Positions 27,027 to 36,775 are shown, counted from the stretch's first letter. The stretch is 64,000 bases of DNA from DAOMNO01 sp035443885 (GCA_035443885.1 DAOMNO010000005.1:128900-192899), one strand, 5' to 3'. Numbers and translations are program-made. The notes: generated by a model not told the origin, from the letters alone.

Positions 27027-27664
27027 CGACGGTACCTTTCATACGGATCTGGTCCGTAATCCCTGCGGTCAGGCAGCACGAACGCGCGAGGCTCCGTTGG
27101 CGCAGACGACCAGGCAAGCTCCGCCATTTCACGTGCGAGACGCGCCATTGCTTCATCCGCGGGCTGTTCAAGCGGACTTGTGCGAATGAACGACCAGCGA
27201 TTGCCGCCCCCCGTGAACATCACGAGATACAGAACGTCGCCTCGCTGCGGCTGGATGAGCGAGAAGTTGATGTTTTCATCTGCGCGAGAAGCGTCAGCGA
27301 AGCCGATCTGCTGCGCCAACGCCCACAGCGACGCCACGCCAGCGCGGTCGAGCGTGCGCACGCGCGGCGGAAGCCACTCCGCGCCGCGGCCGCCTGCGCC
27401 GCCGGAACTTCGCCGGCTGCTGTCGATGCCATAATGCAATGAGCCATCTGCGAAGAGAACGAATCTGCTTTGCCTGAGATGCGCTGGTGCGCCTTCATCG
27501 TGCCGCCTGCCGGTGAGAATCGTCATGTCGATCGAGAAGTCATCAGGCGTCGGGCCGAGCGGATCGACAGCGACTTCCTGAATCGAAGCGCAGGAAGTGA
27601 TTGCAAGGGGAAGGATGAACAATGCGGCAAGTGCGACAGCACGCAGGCGGCGGAAGGGGAGCAT
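27023..27664 (-). CDS. Hypothetical lipoprotein
   Basis: 213 residues from ATG 27664. Signal peptide LPFRRLRAVALAALFILPLA then ITSC, with Cys25 as the lipid site. The mature part carries SIDMTILTGRRHDEGAPAH, FVLFADGSLHYGID and later YLVMFTGGGNRWSFIRT. Asp/Gly-rich turns suggest a beta fold. The gene begins just after the rho terminator, so it has its own promoter, and is coupled to the downstream lipoprotein gene by ATGA. Function unknown. Confidence 0.78.
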   Translation of the reverse strand: MLPFRRLRAVALAALFILPLAITSCASIQEVAVDPLGPTPDDFSIDMTILTGRRHDEGAPAHLRQSRFVLFADGSLHYGIDSSRRSSGGAGGRGAEWLPPRVRTLDRAGVASLWALAQQIGFADASRADENINFSLIQPQRGDVLYLVMFTGGGNRWSFIRTSPLEQPADEAMARLAREMAELAWSSAPTEPRAFVLPDRRDYGPDPYERYRR

Positions 27665-27697
27665 GGCGTCAGTGTACCGGCGGAGCGGGCCGCGCGT

Positions 27698-27729
27698 AAA
27701 AAACCCCGGCATTCGTGCGTCGGGGTTTT
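27698..27729 (-). terminator. Intrinsic terminator of rho
   Basis: On the minus strand CGGGG-containing arms (27721-27729 pairing with 27700-27708 as AAAACCCCG/CGGGGTTTT) end in a run of six T. It lies about 40 bases after the rho stop codon. Confidence 0.88.
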
Positions 27730-27767
27730 GGGGGTTTCTCAATTGTGCGGCAATGAAGTCCGCTGCG

Positions 27768-29255
27768 TCAGCCGAGGTTCATGGTCATGAGGAATTCGGC
27801 GTTGCTCTTGGTCTTCGCCATGCGGCCGCGGAGCAATTCCATCGCTTCGACGACGCTCATGTCACTGACGACCTTGCGCAGACGGACGACGAGTTCCAGT
27901 TCCTTGGGATCAAGCAGCAGTTCTTCGCGGCGCGTGCCCGACGCGGCAATGTCGATGGCGGGCCAGATGCGCTTTTCCACCAGCTTTCGCGTGAGGTGAA
28001 GCTCGGCGTTGCCCGTACCCTTGAACTCTTCAAAGATGACTTCGTCCGCCTTCGAGCCGGTATCCACCAGCGCGGTGGCGATGATGGTGAGCGAGCCGCC
28101 ATTTTCGATGTTGCGCGCAGAGCCGAAGAACTTCTTGGGCTTGATGAGCGCGGTGGTGTCAACGCCGCCGGTGCCGATCTTGCCGGAGTTCGGCAGGGCG
28201 TTGTTGTAGCCGCGCGCCAGTCGAGTGATGGAGTCGAGCAGGATGACGACGTTTTCGCCGAACTCAACCATGCGGCGGGCTTTCTCGATGACCATTTCCG
28301 CGACTTGAATATGGCGGCTGGCTTCTTCGTCGAAGGTTGAAGCGACGACTTCAACTTCTGGCGGCGTGTTGCGGCGGAAGTCCGTCACTTCTTCCGGTCG
28401 CTCGTCGATCAGCAGCACGATCACCTTCGCAGGAACAGGAGATTCCGGTCCGTGATTCTTGGCAATCGCATTCGTCATGCGCTGCAGAATGACTGTTTTG
28501 CCTGTGCGGGGTGGCGCAACAATGAGCGCGCGTTGGCCGAAGCCGAGCGGCGTAACGAGGTCAATGACGCGAGTTTCAAGGCCGGTCGGCTCCGCTTCGA
28601 GGTGAATCCGCTGGTTCGGATGCAGCGGCGTCATGCTTTCAAAGTTGGGCAGCGTGTGCAGATGGCGCGGGTCGTGCCCGTTCACTTCGGCCACGCGAAG
28701 CAGTGCGAAATACGTTTCCGCTTCTTTTGGCGGCCGGATCAGTCCCTTGATTTCCTGCCCCTTGCGAAGGCCGAAGCGACGGATCTGTGACGGTCCGACG
28801 TACACATCGTCGGGTGAAGCCAGGTATGAATATTCCGGGCTACGCAGGAAGCCGAAGCCATCGGGCAGGATTTCAAGCGTGCCTTCACCCACCATCAGGC
28901 CCTGCTTCTGTGCGCGGGCCTTGAGAATTTCGAAGACCAGCTTCTGCTTGTTCAGCGTGGGGTAGTTCTCAATCTTCTCTTTCTTGGCAAGCTTCATCAG
29001 CTCGTCTGTGCTCATGTGCTGGAGCGTGACGAGCTTGAGGTCGTCGCTGCGCTTGGCAATGTCGTATTTGCCTTGCGTTTCTTCCTCCAGCGCAAGGGCT
29101 TCGGCTTCAAGCGCCTCGTCGCTGGGCACCTGTCCGGGTTGCAGCGTGATGGTGAGTGCGGATGGCCTCATGCCGCCACCGCCACCACCTCCGCCTTTCT
29201 TGTTGCGTCGTCGTCGTGATTTTTTGCTGCCGCCGGGGTTGTTGTTGTCGGACAT
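27768..29255 (-). CDS. rho: Transcription termination factor Rho
   Basis: Hexameric RNA-dependent ATPase/helicase that ends transcription. 495 residues, longer than the 419 of E. coli because of a basic and polyglycine N-terminal tail (KKSRRRRNKKGGGGGGGG). Then the Rho_N domain (MSTDELMKLAKKEKIENY), the cold-shock-like RNA-binding domain (EILPDGFGFLRSPEYSYLA), and the ATPase core: Walker A PPRTGKT with Lys253, Walker B VIVLLIDERPEEV, Q-loop and R-loop (LDSITRLARGYN and GTGNAELHL). AAAGGAG precedes the ATG by about a dozen bases. A strong intrinsic terminator follows. Confidence 0.98.
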   Translation of the reverse strand: MSDNNNPGGSKKSRRRRNKKGGGGGGGGMRPSALTITLQPGQVPSDEALEAEALALEEETQGKYDIAKRSDDLKLVTLQHMSTDELMKLAKKEKIENYPTLNKQKLVFEILKARAQKQGLMVGEGTLEILPDGFGFLRSPEYSYLASPDDVYVGPSQIRRFGLRKGQEIKGLIRPPKEAETYFALLRVAEVNGHDPRHLHTLPNFESMTPLHPNQRIHLEAEPTGLETRVIDLVTPLGFGQRALIVAPPRTGKTVILQRMTNAIAKNHGPESPVPAKVIVLLIDERPEEVTDFRRNTPPEVEVVASTFDEEASRHIQVAEMVIEKARRMVEFGENVVILLDSITRLARGYNNALPNSGKIGTGGVDTTALIKPKKFFGSARNIENGGSLTIIATALVDTGSKADEVIFEEFKGTGNAELHLTRKLVEKRIWPAIDIAASGTRREELLLDPKELELVVRLRKVVSDMSVVEAMELLRGRMAKTKSNAEFLMTMNLG

Positions 29256-29545
29256 GGTGCTCTCGATCTCCTTTCACAGCGTGCCTGAGCAAGTGGCGCA
29301 CTGCGTGGTATGCGAATGGGAATCCGGGCGAGGACCGTAGCTGTTCAGGGGGAAGGATTCGTGAGAATCGTGGGGGGGAACGTTCAAGCGACGAGACGGA
29401 AAGCCTGTCGTGTTGCGTCCGAATGGCGCGGCGGTGGTGTGATGCTTCACCTGACGCGCCCACGGAAAACGCAGGAGAGGATGATCGAAGTCTTCAGCCG
29501 GTGCGGTAAGCGTCGGTACGAACCGAATACGGACGACCCCCGCGT

Positions 29546-30157
29546 TCAAGTCCGGCTGGTTTCAACGATGTCCCTCAGGATTCGGCCGATCTGTTCTCGA
29601 AGCTGAGCCAGATCGCCGGTGTTGACAACAGTATGATCGGCCCTTCGACGCTTCTCGTCAAGTGGCAGTTGAGAATCTTCACGGCGAGTGAGTTCAGCCT
29701 CATCCCATCCGCGTGCGGTTTTCACACGCGCCAGTCGCACTTCTCGTGGTGCATCGACGAAAATGAGCGCATCGCACATGGCGTCGAGACCTGCTTCCAG
29801 CAGCAGCGGCGCATCGATGACGAAGCCGACCGCGCCGTCCGGCGCATCGGCGAACTGCTCCCGTCTGCGCTGCTCCACCCAAGGGTGCACAAGTGCTTCG
29901 AGGCGATGCCGCGCGGCTTGATCCTGGAACACGATTTCCGCGACCTTGACGCGGCTGACCTCGCCCTGCTCGTCGAGAATCCCCTCTCCCCACCAGTCAA
30001 TCAACTCCTGACGGATGGCGGGGTCGCGCAGCGAAGCTCGTGCCGCGGCGTCAGAATCCGCCACAATGCAGCCGTGCTCTGCGAGCATGGCCGCTACGGT
30101 GCTTTTGCCAGAGCCGATGCCGCCGACAATGCCGATGATGGGTCGTTTCTGGGTCAT
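29546..30157 (-). CDS. coaE: Dephospho-CoA kinase
   Basis: Last step of coenzyme A synthesis: ATP-dependent phosphorylation of the ribose 3'-OH of dephospho-CoA. With ATG 30157 the product has 203 residues, the normal size. P-loop GIVGGIGSGKST at the N-terminus, then DSDAAARASLRDP, and the conserved FVIDAPLLLEAGLD substrate region; lid region RREDSQLPLDEKRRRAD. The frame extends to a GTG at 30230, but the extra residues precede a complete P-loop and are not needed. The 290 bases between this gene and rho carry only unconvincing open frames. Confidence 0.95.
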   Translation of the reverse strand: MTQKRPIIGIVGGIGSGKSTVAAMLAEHGCIVADSDAAARASLRDPAIRQELIDWWGEGILDEQGEVSRVKVAEIVFQDQAARHRLEALVHPWVEQRRREQFADAPDGAVGFVIDAPLLLEAGLDAMCDALIFVDAPREVRLARVKTARGWDEAELTRREDSQLPLDEKRRRADHTVVNTGDLAQLREQIGRILRDIVETSRT

Positions 30158-30339
30158 GCGTGCAGCCAAATGGGGGGTCAGGCTGCGCACTAGAGCAGCT
30201 TCATGGCACTGCTGCAAGCGGAAGAATCTCACATTTCCCAGTCCGCCGATGGGCTAGCTCAACTCTCACAAAAGCAAGCAGTTGCGCTCGAAATGTCGGC
30301 ATGCGTGGGGCTCTGGGGACCGAAAAAGCGAAAAATCTC

Positions 30340-30368
30340 TTGACATGCCGGTGGGTTTGTGGCACATT
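30340..30368 (+). promoter_or_regulatory. Sigma-70-like promoter with no following gene
   Basis: TTGACA (30340-30345), a spacer of exactly 17 bases, then CACATT (30363-30368; three of six match TATAAT). A sigma-54-like GG-N10-GC pattern (TGGCACATTTGAAGCA from 30359) overlaps it. The next element downstream on this strand is a terminator at 30386, so any transcript would be about 50 bases. Confidence 0.45.
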
Positions 30369-30385
30369 TGAAGCACCCCCGGAAG

Positions 30386-30424
30386 CGCCCGGTTCTGAGC
30401 CTCGCTCGAACCGGGCGTTTTTTT
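30386..30424 (+). terminator. Strong intrinsic terminator on the plus strand
   Basis: CGCCCGGTTC (30386-30395) pairs perfectly with GAACCGGGCG (30408-30417) and is followed by seven T. The two flanking genes are both on the minus strand, so it does not end a plus-strand gene that I can see. Confidence 0.85.
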
Positions 30425-30451
30425 CATGCCTTCGCGTTTGCGGCTTTGCAG

Positions 30452-32503
30452 TCAGTTCACCTCAAGGTTATCGAGATAGTGCTGCAGCTCCGCCCGGCGC
30501 TCGTTGATGAGAGTACGGGTTTGCGCGATGTCGCGCTGCAGCCGCTCGATGTTGTCCTCGTCTTCATTCAGGCGGGCGAGATATCGCTTGCCGAGCGTGG
30601 TATCCGCGCCGACGGCGGTGAGGTTCTGTCGCAACCGCTCTTGGCCGTCCTGAATCTCGCGAAGTTCCGCCGTCTGCTGTGCGAGCAGCGTTTCGGCTTC
30701 GCTCAGGCGGTTCTTGAGCGCAGCGGCTCGCTCAAGAGCTTTGCGCACTTCGAGTTTGATATCACTATTCGTAATGAACGCCTGGAATGAGCCGACCTGC
30801 TGCTGCAACAGGCTGATGCTTTGAAGCGTGGTGTGCCGCTCGCGCACATTCAGTGTGTGCGATTTGCCTGTGGGTACATTCACGCGGAACCGATAGAGCG
30901 AAGGGGTTTTTTCTTCAAACTGTTCCGGTTCGACGAGTTCTCTTTGTGAGTTGAACGGATGCTCGACAATGACGGTGCGGTCGCGCTGGCTCTTGTTCTT
31001 CAGCGTGTAGGCCTGCGTGTACATCGTGGCATGCGTAACGCGAAGCACGCCGCGATTGATCCGCACGTCGGTCATGCGCGAGGTCGAGGTCGTAGCATTA
31101 TCCACTTCGACATCAAGATCGACGGCATAGGACAGCAGTCGTTTCTCACCAGGCGAGAGATGGTCGATCTGCGCATCGCCTGCGTAGGACGAGCCATCAA
31201 ACACCGTAACCGGGCCAGCCAGCAGTTTGAGATTTGTTGAGTTCGTCAACATCACGCCGTTGAGCGGATGCTTGGCGAGTACGCTTGCGTTGTAGATGCT
31301 CAGCCGCTCGGTTGTAACCGGCTGGTTCACGATGGGCAGCATTGAAGATCGGCGGCGCGCAAGGTCCACCGGATGCTGAAGCGTGAACTGGAAAAGTTCG
31401 CCAATGGATGCAGCGTCCGTCGCAGCGTTGATGCCCTGTCCTGCGTCCCACGCAACCTCGCCCAAGCCCGCTTCGAGGCGTTCACGTCCGAAACTGGCTG
31501 AGACTGCGCGACCCGGCGCGGGCGGCGCGGATGTGGGCGCGATCGCTGCGCGTCGTTCCATGGCCATGTCATCCCGGCTGATGCCGCCTTCGTACATCTT
31601 CGGCATCAGCGAGGCGTACAACTGCGGGCGAACGATCGGTCGCGGCATATACAGCGGGGTGTAGAGGTCCTGCACAAAGGAAATTGGCCTGCCGCTGACC
31701 AGCGAAAGGCGCATGTTCTTCCAGTCGTTGTTGGATGTATTCTCAACGATCGCCCAGCCTTGCAGAATCTGGTTCTTGTCGTCGGTGAGATCGAGCCTGT
31801 ATGAGGTTTTCCAGACGGGGGTTTCGACGAGGTAGCCTACGCGCACTGTGCGCTCGCCACTGCCGGTGAAGCGAATGTCAACGGGCTTCTGGTCTGTATC
31901 GCGAGACGAGACAAGCAGCAGCAAGGCGCGGTTGAGTTCTTCACGGAGTGCGTGATCTGCAAACTGAATGGCGTCCAGGCCCGTCATCGGCAATGAACGG
32001 ATACCCGTGTGCGTAACGATGTTGAGCACGTGTTCCTGAACCGTTGAAGGCGAGCCGCCCTGCACCACGATCTTTTCGCGCATTTCGACGTTCAGAATTT
32101 TGCCCTCAACTCGATCAGGCGTCTGCACGATGACCGTCGCGCCGCGAAGCTGATCGAGCAGTTCGGGCAAGGAAGGGTTGTCGCTGATGTCCACGCCGAA
32201 GCTTTTGAGCGCGCGCTCGAGCGGGTCATTGGCTGCGTAGGTGACGCCGGTAATCGCGCCGCCGCCGTAGTCCATCAGCACCATGCTCTTGAGCACATCG
32301 TTGATCTGATCGGTCTTGAACATGATGCGCATGACGGCGTCTTCACGGACGATGCCCATGTGTTCGAAGTACCCCACGCCGCTGGAGAACAGGACAGCGC
32401 GGGTGATGGGCAGATTGACGAAGGCGGTGTCGTCCTGCGCGAGGGCGGGTGAGGCGGCGCAGCAGGCGACGGCGACGAGCGCGAAGACACGATGGCGGAA
32501 CAT
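30452..32503 (-). CDS. Secreted DUF4139 domain protein
   Basis: 683 residues. Signal peptide FRHRVFALVAVACCAASPALA then QDD. The body corresponds to the DUF4139 (mucoidy-inhibitor MuiA-like) family: AVLFSSGVGYFEHMG near the start, GYLVETPVWKTSYRLDL and GWAIVENTSNNDWKNMRLSL in the middle, VEHPFNSQRELV later. The last 110 residues form a coiled coil (LKNRLSEAETLLAQQTAELR). The family is secreted or periplasmic and not understood biochemically. Single gene, divergent from the M20 dipeptidase. Confidence 0.9.
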   Translation of the reverse strand: MFRHRVFALVAVACCAASPALAQDDTAFVNLPITRAVLFSSGVGYFEHMGIVREDAVMRIMFKTDQINDVLKSMVLMDYGGGAITGVTYAANDPLERALKSFGVDISDNPSLPELLDQLRGATVIVQTPDRVEGKILNVEMREKIVVQGGSPSTVQEHVLNIVTHTGIRSLPMTGLDAIQFADHALREELNRALLLLVSSRDTDQKPVDIRFTGSGERTVRVGYLVETPVWKTSYRLDLTDDKNQILQGWAIVENTSNNDWKNMRLSLVSGRPISFVQDLYTPLYMPRPIVRPQLYASLMPKMYEGGISRDDMAMERRAAIAPTSAPPAPGRAVSASFGRERLEAGLGEVAWDAGQGINAATDAASIGELFQFTLQHPVDLARRRSSMLPIVNQPVTTERLSIYNASVLAKHPLNGVMLTNSTNLKLLAGPVTVFDGSSYAGDAQIDHLSPGEKRLLSYAVDLDVEVDNATTSTSRMTDVRINRGVLRVTHATMYTQAYTLKNKSQRDRTVIVEHPFNSQRELVEPEQFEEKTPSLYRFRVNVPTGKSHTLNVRERHTTLQSISLLQQQVGSFQAFITNSDIKLEVRKALERAAALKNRLSEAETLLAQQTAELREIQDGQERLRQNLTAVGADTTLGKRYLARLNEDEDNIERLQRDIAQTRTLINERRAELQHYLDNLEVN

Positions 32504-32641
32504 GGGTGACTCCTGTGAAGGACAAAACGGCCGCAGGTGTGGGCGATCACATTATCCATGATGCCGCCCGAATCGGGTTGTCTCCGGGAAAACGGAGAAA
32601 GTGCGTCGAATCGACAGTCGTTCGGCTAGGATGTTTCCATC

Positions 32642-34072
32642 ATGACATCCGCAACTTCAACGATCGGTGGGCTTTCCGCTGCTGCCATCCATCAGGCGGA
32701 AACGAATTTCGACTCGTCTGTCGCCCGTCTTTCCGCCCTTTTAAGCATTCCCAGTATCAGTACGGATTCTGCGTATGACGCTGAAACCCGCCGCGCCGCG
32801 CAGTGGCTGGCGGATGAGTTGGCGGCTATCGGCTTTGATGCAGCCGTGCATCCGACGAAAGGCCATCCGATGGTGGTGGCGAAGTACGCTTCACCTGCCG
32901 GGCGCCAGGCGCGCGTGCCGACGATTCTGTATTACGGCCACTACGATGTGCAGCCGCCCGACCCGCTGGAGTTGTGGGATTCGCCGCCGTTTGAACCGAC
33001 GGTCGTGGATGGCGCGCACGGCAAGCGTATCATCGCTCGCGGCGCGGTGGACGATAAAGGCCAGTTGATGACATTCGTCGAAGCCTTCCGCGCGTGGAAA
33101 GAAGCGAACGGCGAACTGCCGGTGAATATCACGGTGATGCTCGAAGGTGAAGAAGAATCGGGCAGTCCGAGTCTCGATCCATTCCTGAAAAGCGCGAAAG
33201 ATGAACTCGCAGCGGATGTGTGCGTAGTGTGCGACACCGGCATGTGGGATATCAACACGCCTGCCATCACCTATATGCTGCGCGGACTGGTGTATATCGA
33301 GGTAACGCTGCACGGGCCGAGCCATGATCTGCACTCCGGCATGTACGGCGGCGCGCTGGTAAACCCGATCAACGCGCTCTGCCGTGTGCTTGCGCAGTTG
33401 CACGATGATGCAGGCCGCGTGCAGGTGCCGGGCTTCTACGATGACGTGCTGCCGCTCGGCGAAGCGGAGCGCGCCCAATGGAACAGCCTAGGTTTCGATG
33501 AAAAAGAGTTTCTCGGCAGTGCGGGCATGAAGACGCCGTTCGGCGAAAAAGGCTGCTCCACACTTGAACGCACATGGTCGAGGCCGACATGCGATATCAA
33601 CGGCATCTATGGCGGCTACATCGGCAAAGGCGCCAAGACCGTGATCGGCTCGCACGCTTCTGCCAAGCTGAGTTGTCGTCTTGTCGCGAATCAGAATCCG
33701 CGCAAGATTTATGACGGGTTGGTGAAGTTCTTCGAATCACGCACGCCGCCGGATTGTCGATGGGAGATCAAGAGCCACGGCATCAGCCCAGCGATTCGTG
33801 TGCCAACGGAATCGCCTTACCTTGAAGCCGCTCGCAAGGGTCTGAAGGAAACGTACAACAAGGATGCCGTGCTCATCGGCTCCGGCGGTTCGATTCCAGT
33901 GGTTGGCTCAATCCAGCAGATACTCGGCTTCGATTCGCTGCTCGTGGGTTTCGGTTTGGATGATGATCGCGTGCACTCGCCGAATGAAAAATTCGAGCTG
34001 CGCTGCTACGAGATGGGCATTAAATCGCACATCCGCATGCTGGAGCAGTTCGCGTCGCTTCGCGCATCGTGA
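32642..34072 (+). CDS. M20 family metallodipeptidase
   Basis: 476 residues, close to the CNDP/PepV-like dipeptidases of family M20. Zinc ligand motifs: YYGHYDVQPPD, then GAVDDKGQLM with the bridging Asp, the catalytic Glu pair EGEEESGS, and HDLHSGMYGG in the lid domain. No signal peptide, so cytoplasmic. It would cleave di- or tripeptides, or a related amide. It converges on astD with only three bases between the stops; a functional tie to the succinyl pathway next door is possible but not shown by the sequence. Confidence 0.93.
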   Translation: MTSATSTIGGLSAAAIHQAETNFDSSVARLSALLSIPSISTDSAYDAETRRAAQWLADELAAIGFDAAVHPTKGHPMVVAKYASPAGRQARVPTILYYGHYDVQPPDPLELWDSPPFEPTVVDGAHGKRIIARGAVDDKGQLMTFVEAFRAWKEANGELPVNITVMLEGEEESGSPSLDPFLKSAKDELAADVCVVCDTGMWDINTPAITYMLRGLVYIEVTLHGPSHDLHSGMYGGALVNPINALCRVLAQLHDDAGRVQVPGFYDDVLPLGEAERAQWNSLGFDEKEFLGSAGMKTPFGEKGCSTLERTWSRPTCDINGIYGGYIGKGAKTVIGSHASAKLSCRLVANQNPRKIYDGLVKFFESRTPPDCRWEIKSHGISPAIRVPTESPYLEAARKGLKETYNKDAVLIGSGGSIPVVGSIQQILGFDSLLVGFGLDDDRVHSPNEKFELRCYEMGIKSHIRMLEQFASLRAS

Positions 34073-34075
34073 GGC

Positions 34076-35593
34076 TCACGAAAGCCAGGCATCATCCCAG
34101 TTGACGCCTTCCGGCACTGCGGCGGCGTCGGACTTCTCAATCATGTTGGCGACGGGATACGCGCAATAATCCACGCTGTACGCACCTGCAGGACGATTGT
34201 TGCCGCTGTGGCCCAAGCCGCCGAACGGCAGCTTGCTCGAAGCACCTGCGGTGCCGGTGTTGCGGTTGATGCACCCGGCGCGGCATTCGCGGAAGAACTG
34301 CTCATATGCGGCGTCGCTCGTCGTGAAGATCGACGCAGCAAGACCGTATTGCGTGGCGTTGGCTTGCACGATCGCTTCATCGAGCGAATCGAAGACCGAG
34401 ATTTGCGCAAGCGGGCCGAAGACCTCGCAGTCCCGGTCGAGCGTGAAGCGTTCGACTTCCACCACGCCGGGCGAGATGAAGTGTCCTCGCGAAGGCGTTT
34501 CGATTCTCGATGCTTCGAGCAGCACGTTGCCACCGGCTTTCACAAGATCGCGCTGGAACGCGAGTACGGCGTCCACCGCCTGTTCAGAAACGAGCGGCCC
34601 CATGAAGACCGGTTCAGCGGACCGCCCCGGACCGACGAGCAATGTTGATGTCGCCTTGCAGAATGCGCGAATGAAGCGATCTGCAATGCCTCGCTGCACG
34701 AGAATGCGCCGCGTGCAGGTGCACCGCTGGCCGGTGGTGGCGAATGAAGCTCGCACGCATTCGAGCACGGCCTGCTTCATGTGGGCGTCATTCATCACGA
34801 CCGTTGGATTGTTGCCGCCCATCTCCAACGCGATGATGCGGCCGGGATGATCGAGGTTTGCTTCGAGGATTCTCCTGCCGACGGCCCATGAGCCGGTGAA
34901 CAGGATGCCGTTGATGTCTGCATGAGAGACCAGTTTCGCTGCGACATCGCCCGCGCCTTGCACGAGGTTGAACACCCCTCGCGGCAGGGCGGCCTCTTCC
35001 ATCATCTGCGCAAGCATCTGCCCGACGGCAGGCGTTTTCTCTGATGGCTTAAAGACAATCGTGTTGCCCATCAGCAGCGCGGGAACAAAGTGGCCGTTTG
35101 CCAGGTGAGCCGGGAAGTTGAACGGACCGACCACAGCCATCACACCATGCGGCTTGAACTTGCACAACCCCGCGCGCGTGGCGGACACCGCGACTTCATA
35201 TTCACTCACGCGACCGATGGAGTAATCGTCCAGCGTGATATCCACCTTGCCCGCCAGTGCTTTCGCTTCAAACAGCGACTCCGCAAGCGTCTTGCCCATC
35301 TCGTCGGTAATCAATCCGGCAAGTGTCTCGGCGTGCTGCGTTGTGACCTTCTGCCACCGGCGCAGCGCGGCGATGCGGTCTTCAAGACTCGTCGCGGCCC
35401 ACGCGGGGAACGCCTCGCGCGCGGCACGGACCGCGTCATCGACGTGGCTCATCCGCGAACCGCCGCGCCAGAGGACCTCTGACGGGTTCGCAGGATTGGT
35501 GGAAACGATGGAATCGCCCGACAGTTCGATCCAGCGGCCGTTGATGAAATCGCTCGGTGCGTGCGCGAGCGCATGTGAAAGCGTCTGTGGCAT
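34076..35593 (-). CDS. astD: N-succinylglutamate 5-semialdehyde dehydrogenase
   Basis: Oxidises succinylglutamate semialdehyde to succinylglutamate with NAD in the arginine succinyltransferase (AST) route. 505 residues from ATG 35593 (a GTG six bases upstream is an alternative). Aldehyde dehydrogenase hallmarks: catalytic Cys291 in TGQRCTCTRR, general base Glu257 in ALEMGGNNP, and PFNFPAHLANGH plus FTGSWAVGRRI in the NAD domain. FPAHLANGHFVPALLMGN is characteristic of AstD among dehydrogenases. It is the last gene of a minus-strand group with astA and an aminotransferase, which supports the name. Confidence 0.94.
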   Translation of the reverse strand: MPQTLSHALAHAPSDFINGRWIELSGDSIVSTNPANPSEVLWRGGSRMSHVDDAVRAAREAFPAWAATSLEDRIAALRRWQKVTTQHAETLAGLITDEMGKTLAESLFEAKALAGKVDITLDDYSIGRVSEYEVAVSATRAGLCKFKPHGVMAVVGPFNFPAHLANGHFVPALLMGNTIVFKPSEKTPAVGQMLAQMMEEAALPRGVFNLVQGAGDVAAKLVSHADINGILFTGSWAVGRRILEANLDHPGRIIALEMGGNNPTVVMNDAHMKQAVLECVRASFATTGQRCTCTRRILVQRGIADRFIRAFCKATSTLLVGPGRSAEPVFMGPLVSEQAVDAVLAFQRDLVKAGGNVLLEASRIETPSRGHFISPGVVEVERFTLDRDCEVFGPLAQISVFDSLDEAIVQANATQYGLAASIFTTSDAAYEQFFRECRAGCINRNTGTAGASSKLPFGGLGHSGNNRPAGAYSVDYCAYPVANMIEKSDAAAVPEGVNWDDAWLS

Positions 35594-35629
35594 ACGCACA
35601 TTCTACGCGCGAAAGCAGAGCGTTCGCAG

Positions 35630-36697
35630 CTACGCCTTAGCCACAGTGCCGACGGCGGGTACGGCATCCTTCACCACCGAGCGAGGCGTCACGCCGAGTT
35701 CTTCGCCGACATCCGCGTGGAGCATCTTGGCGTCTTCTTCGCTGATGCTGATACCGCCGTCCACCTCCGCGTATCGCGTGCGCAGCACTCGGAAGTTGGA
35801 TTCGTAATGCATACTCACCATGCCTTCATGGGGGAGGGTTGCATCTGCGGGGGCGATTGACACCAGCGGCGCACGACGAGTGCTTGTTACCAGTGGCACA
35901 TCGTTGAGATTTGCTTCCAGATATGGCCCGCCGTCGAATGGATCGACGTGGCCCGTGTAACGGAAGCCGAGCCGTTCGAGCATCGCCTTGGCCGGCTCCG
36001 TCTCCTTGCCGACTTTGCCGATGAGCTGCCGCGCTTCAGGCGGGAGCAACGAAACGTACATCTCTTCCTTGGGGAAGAGCGAGGTGATGAACTCTTTTGA
36101 ATACTGGCAGAAACGATCGGCCTCGGCGTAGCTCAGGTTGATGAACCGCCTGCCAAGGTATTCCCACAGCGTGTTGCGGCTGTCGGGCGTGAGCGGGGCC
36201 ATCATCTCCGCGATGATACGATTGGCGAACCACTCGCGATACAAACCGATGAAGTGGAAGCGCACGACGCTGAGGAATGCGCCGAGTTTCTCCTTGCGGC
36301 CGCGATATGCGGGTGAAAGAATCAGACCGCCGATTTCGCTGGGGCCGGATTCATCGGTGTCGAGTTGCACTGTGGTATGCACGCCGCCGGTGCGCAGGTC
36401 TTCGCTGTAGAGGCGACGCTCGCGCACTTTGAGGAACACATGCGGCCTGCCGGGCCAGCTCAGGCATGAGATGACCGACGATGTGCCGATGATGTTGCCC
36501 GTGTCTGTTTCTTCCAGCACGAACATGAACTCGCGCTCGCGCTCGCTGGGCGGCGAACCGGCGAGGCTCTGGCGTGAACGGATGATCTTCCGGTTGATGA
36601 TGTCCGGATCAGCGGGGAGATTGATGAAGTGCACCATCTTCGCCAGCTTGAGCAAAGTGGCGGCGTCATCGACGGTGGCTTGGCGGATGAGGAACAT
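35630..36697 (-). CDS. astA: Arginine/ornithine N-succinyltransferase
   Basis: Transfers succinyl from succinyl-CoA to the alpha-amino group of arginine; some relatives also act on ornithine. 355 residues, normal length. Typical segments: FLIRQATVDDAATLLKLAK at the start, EIGGLILSPAYRGRKEKLG for the CoA-binding loop, FANRIIAEMMAPLTPDS, and FRYTGHVDPFDGGPYLE near the end, which is highly characteristic of AstA. It lies 36 bases upstream of astD and downstream of the class-III aminotransferase gene. Gram-negative AST clusters encode AstCADBE; only A, D and a candidate C are here. Confidence 0.95.
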   Translation of the reverse strand: MFLIRQATVDDAATLLKLAKMVHFINLPADPDIINRKIIRSRQSLAGSPPSEREREFMFVLEETDTGNIIGTSSVISCLSWPGRPHVFLKVRERRLYSEDLRTGGVHTTVQLDTDESGPSEIGGLILSPAYRGRKEKLGAFLSVVRFHFIGLYREWFANRIIAEMMAPLTPDSRNTLWEYLGRRFINLSYAEADRFCQYSKEFITSLFPKEEMYVSLLPPEARQLIGKVGKETEPAKAMLERLGFRYTGHVDPFDGGPYLEANLNDVPLVTSTRRAPLVSIAPADATLPHEGMVSMHYESNFRVLRTRYAEVDGGISISEEDAKMLHADVGEELGVTPRSVVKDAVPAVGTVAKA

Positions 36698-36775
36698 GGG
36701 GAGAAAGGGGACAGGGGTCGGCTGACAGTGGGCAGTATGGTGAAACAGTCGCGAGCGGCTTCGCGCGAATGGCAG

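Noticed and set aside
29274..29549. Minus-strand open frame in the rho-coaE space overlapping the coaE stop by four bases
   Set aside because: The overlap is tempting, but the product has no fold-like pattern and the region is better explained as the rho leader.
30359..30374. Sigma-54-like site TGGCACATTTGAAGCA
   Set aside because: GG and GC spacing fits, but the -12 box lacks TT and the start would fall in a terminator stem; noted only as part of the promoter-terminator unit.
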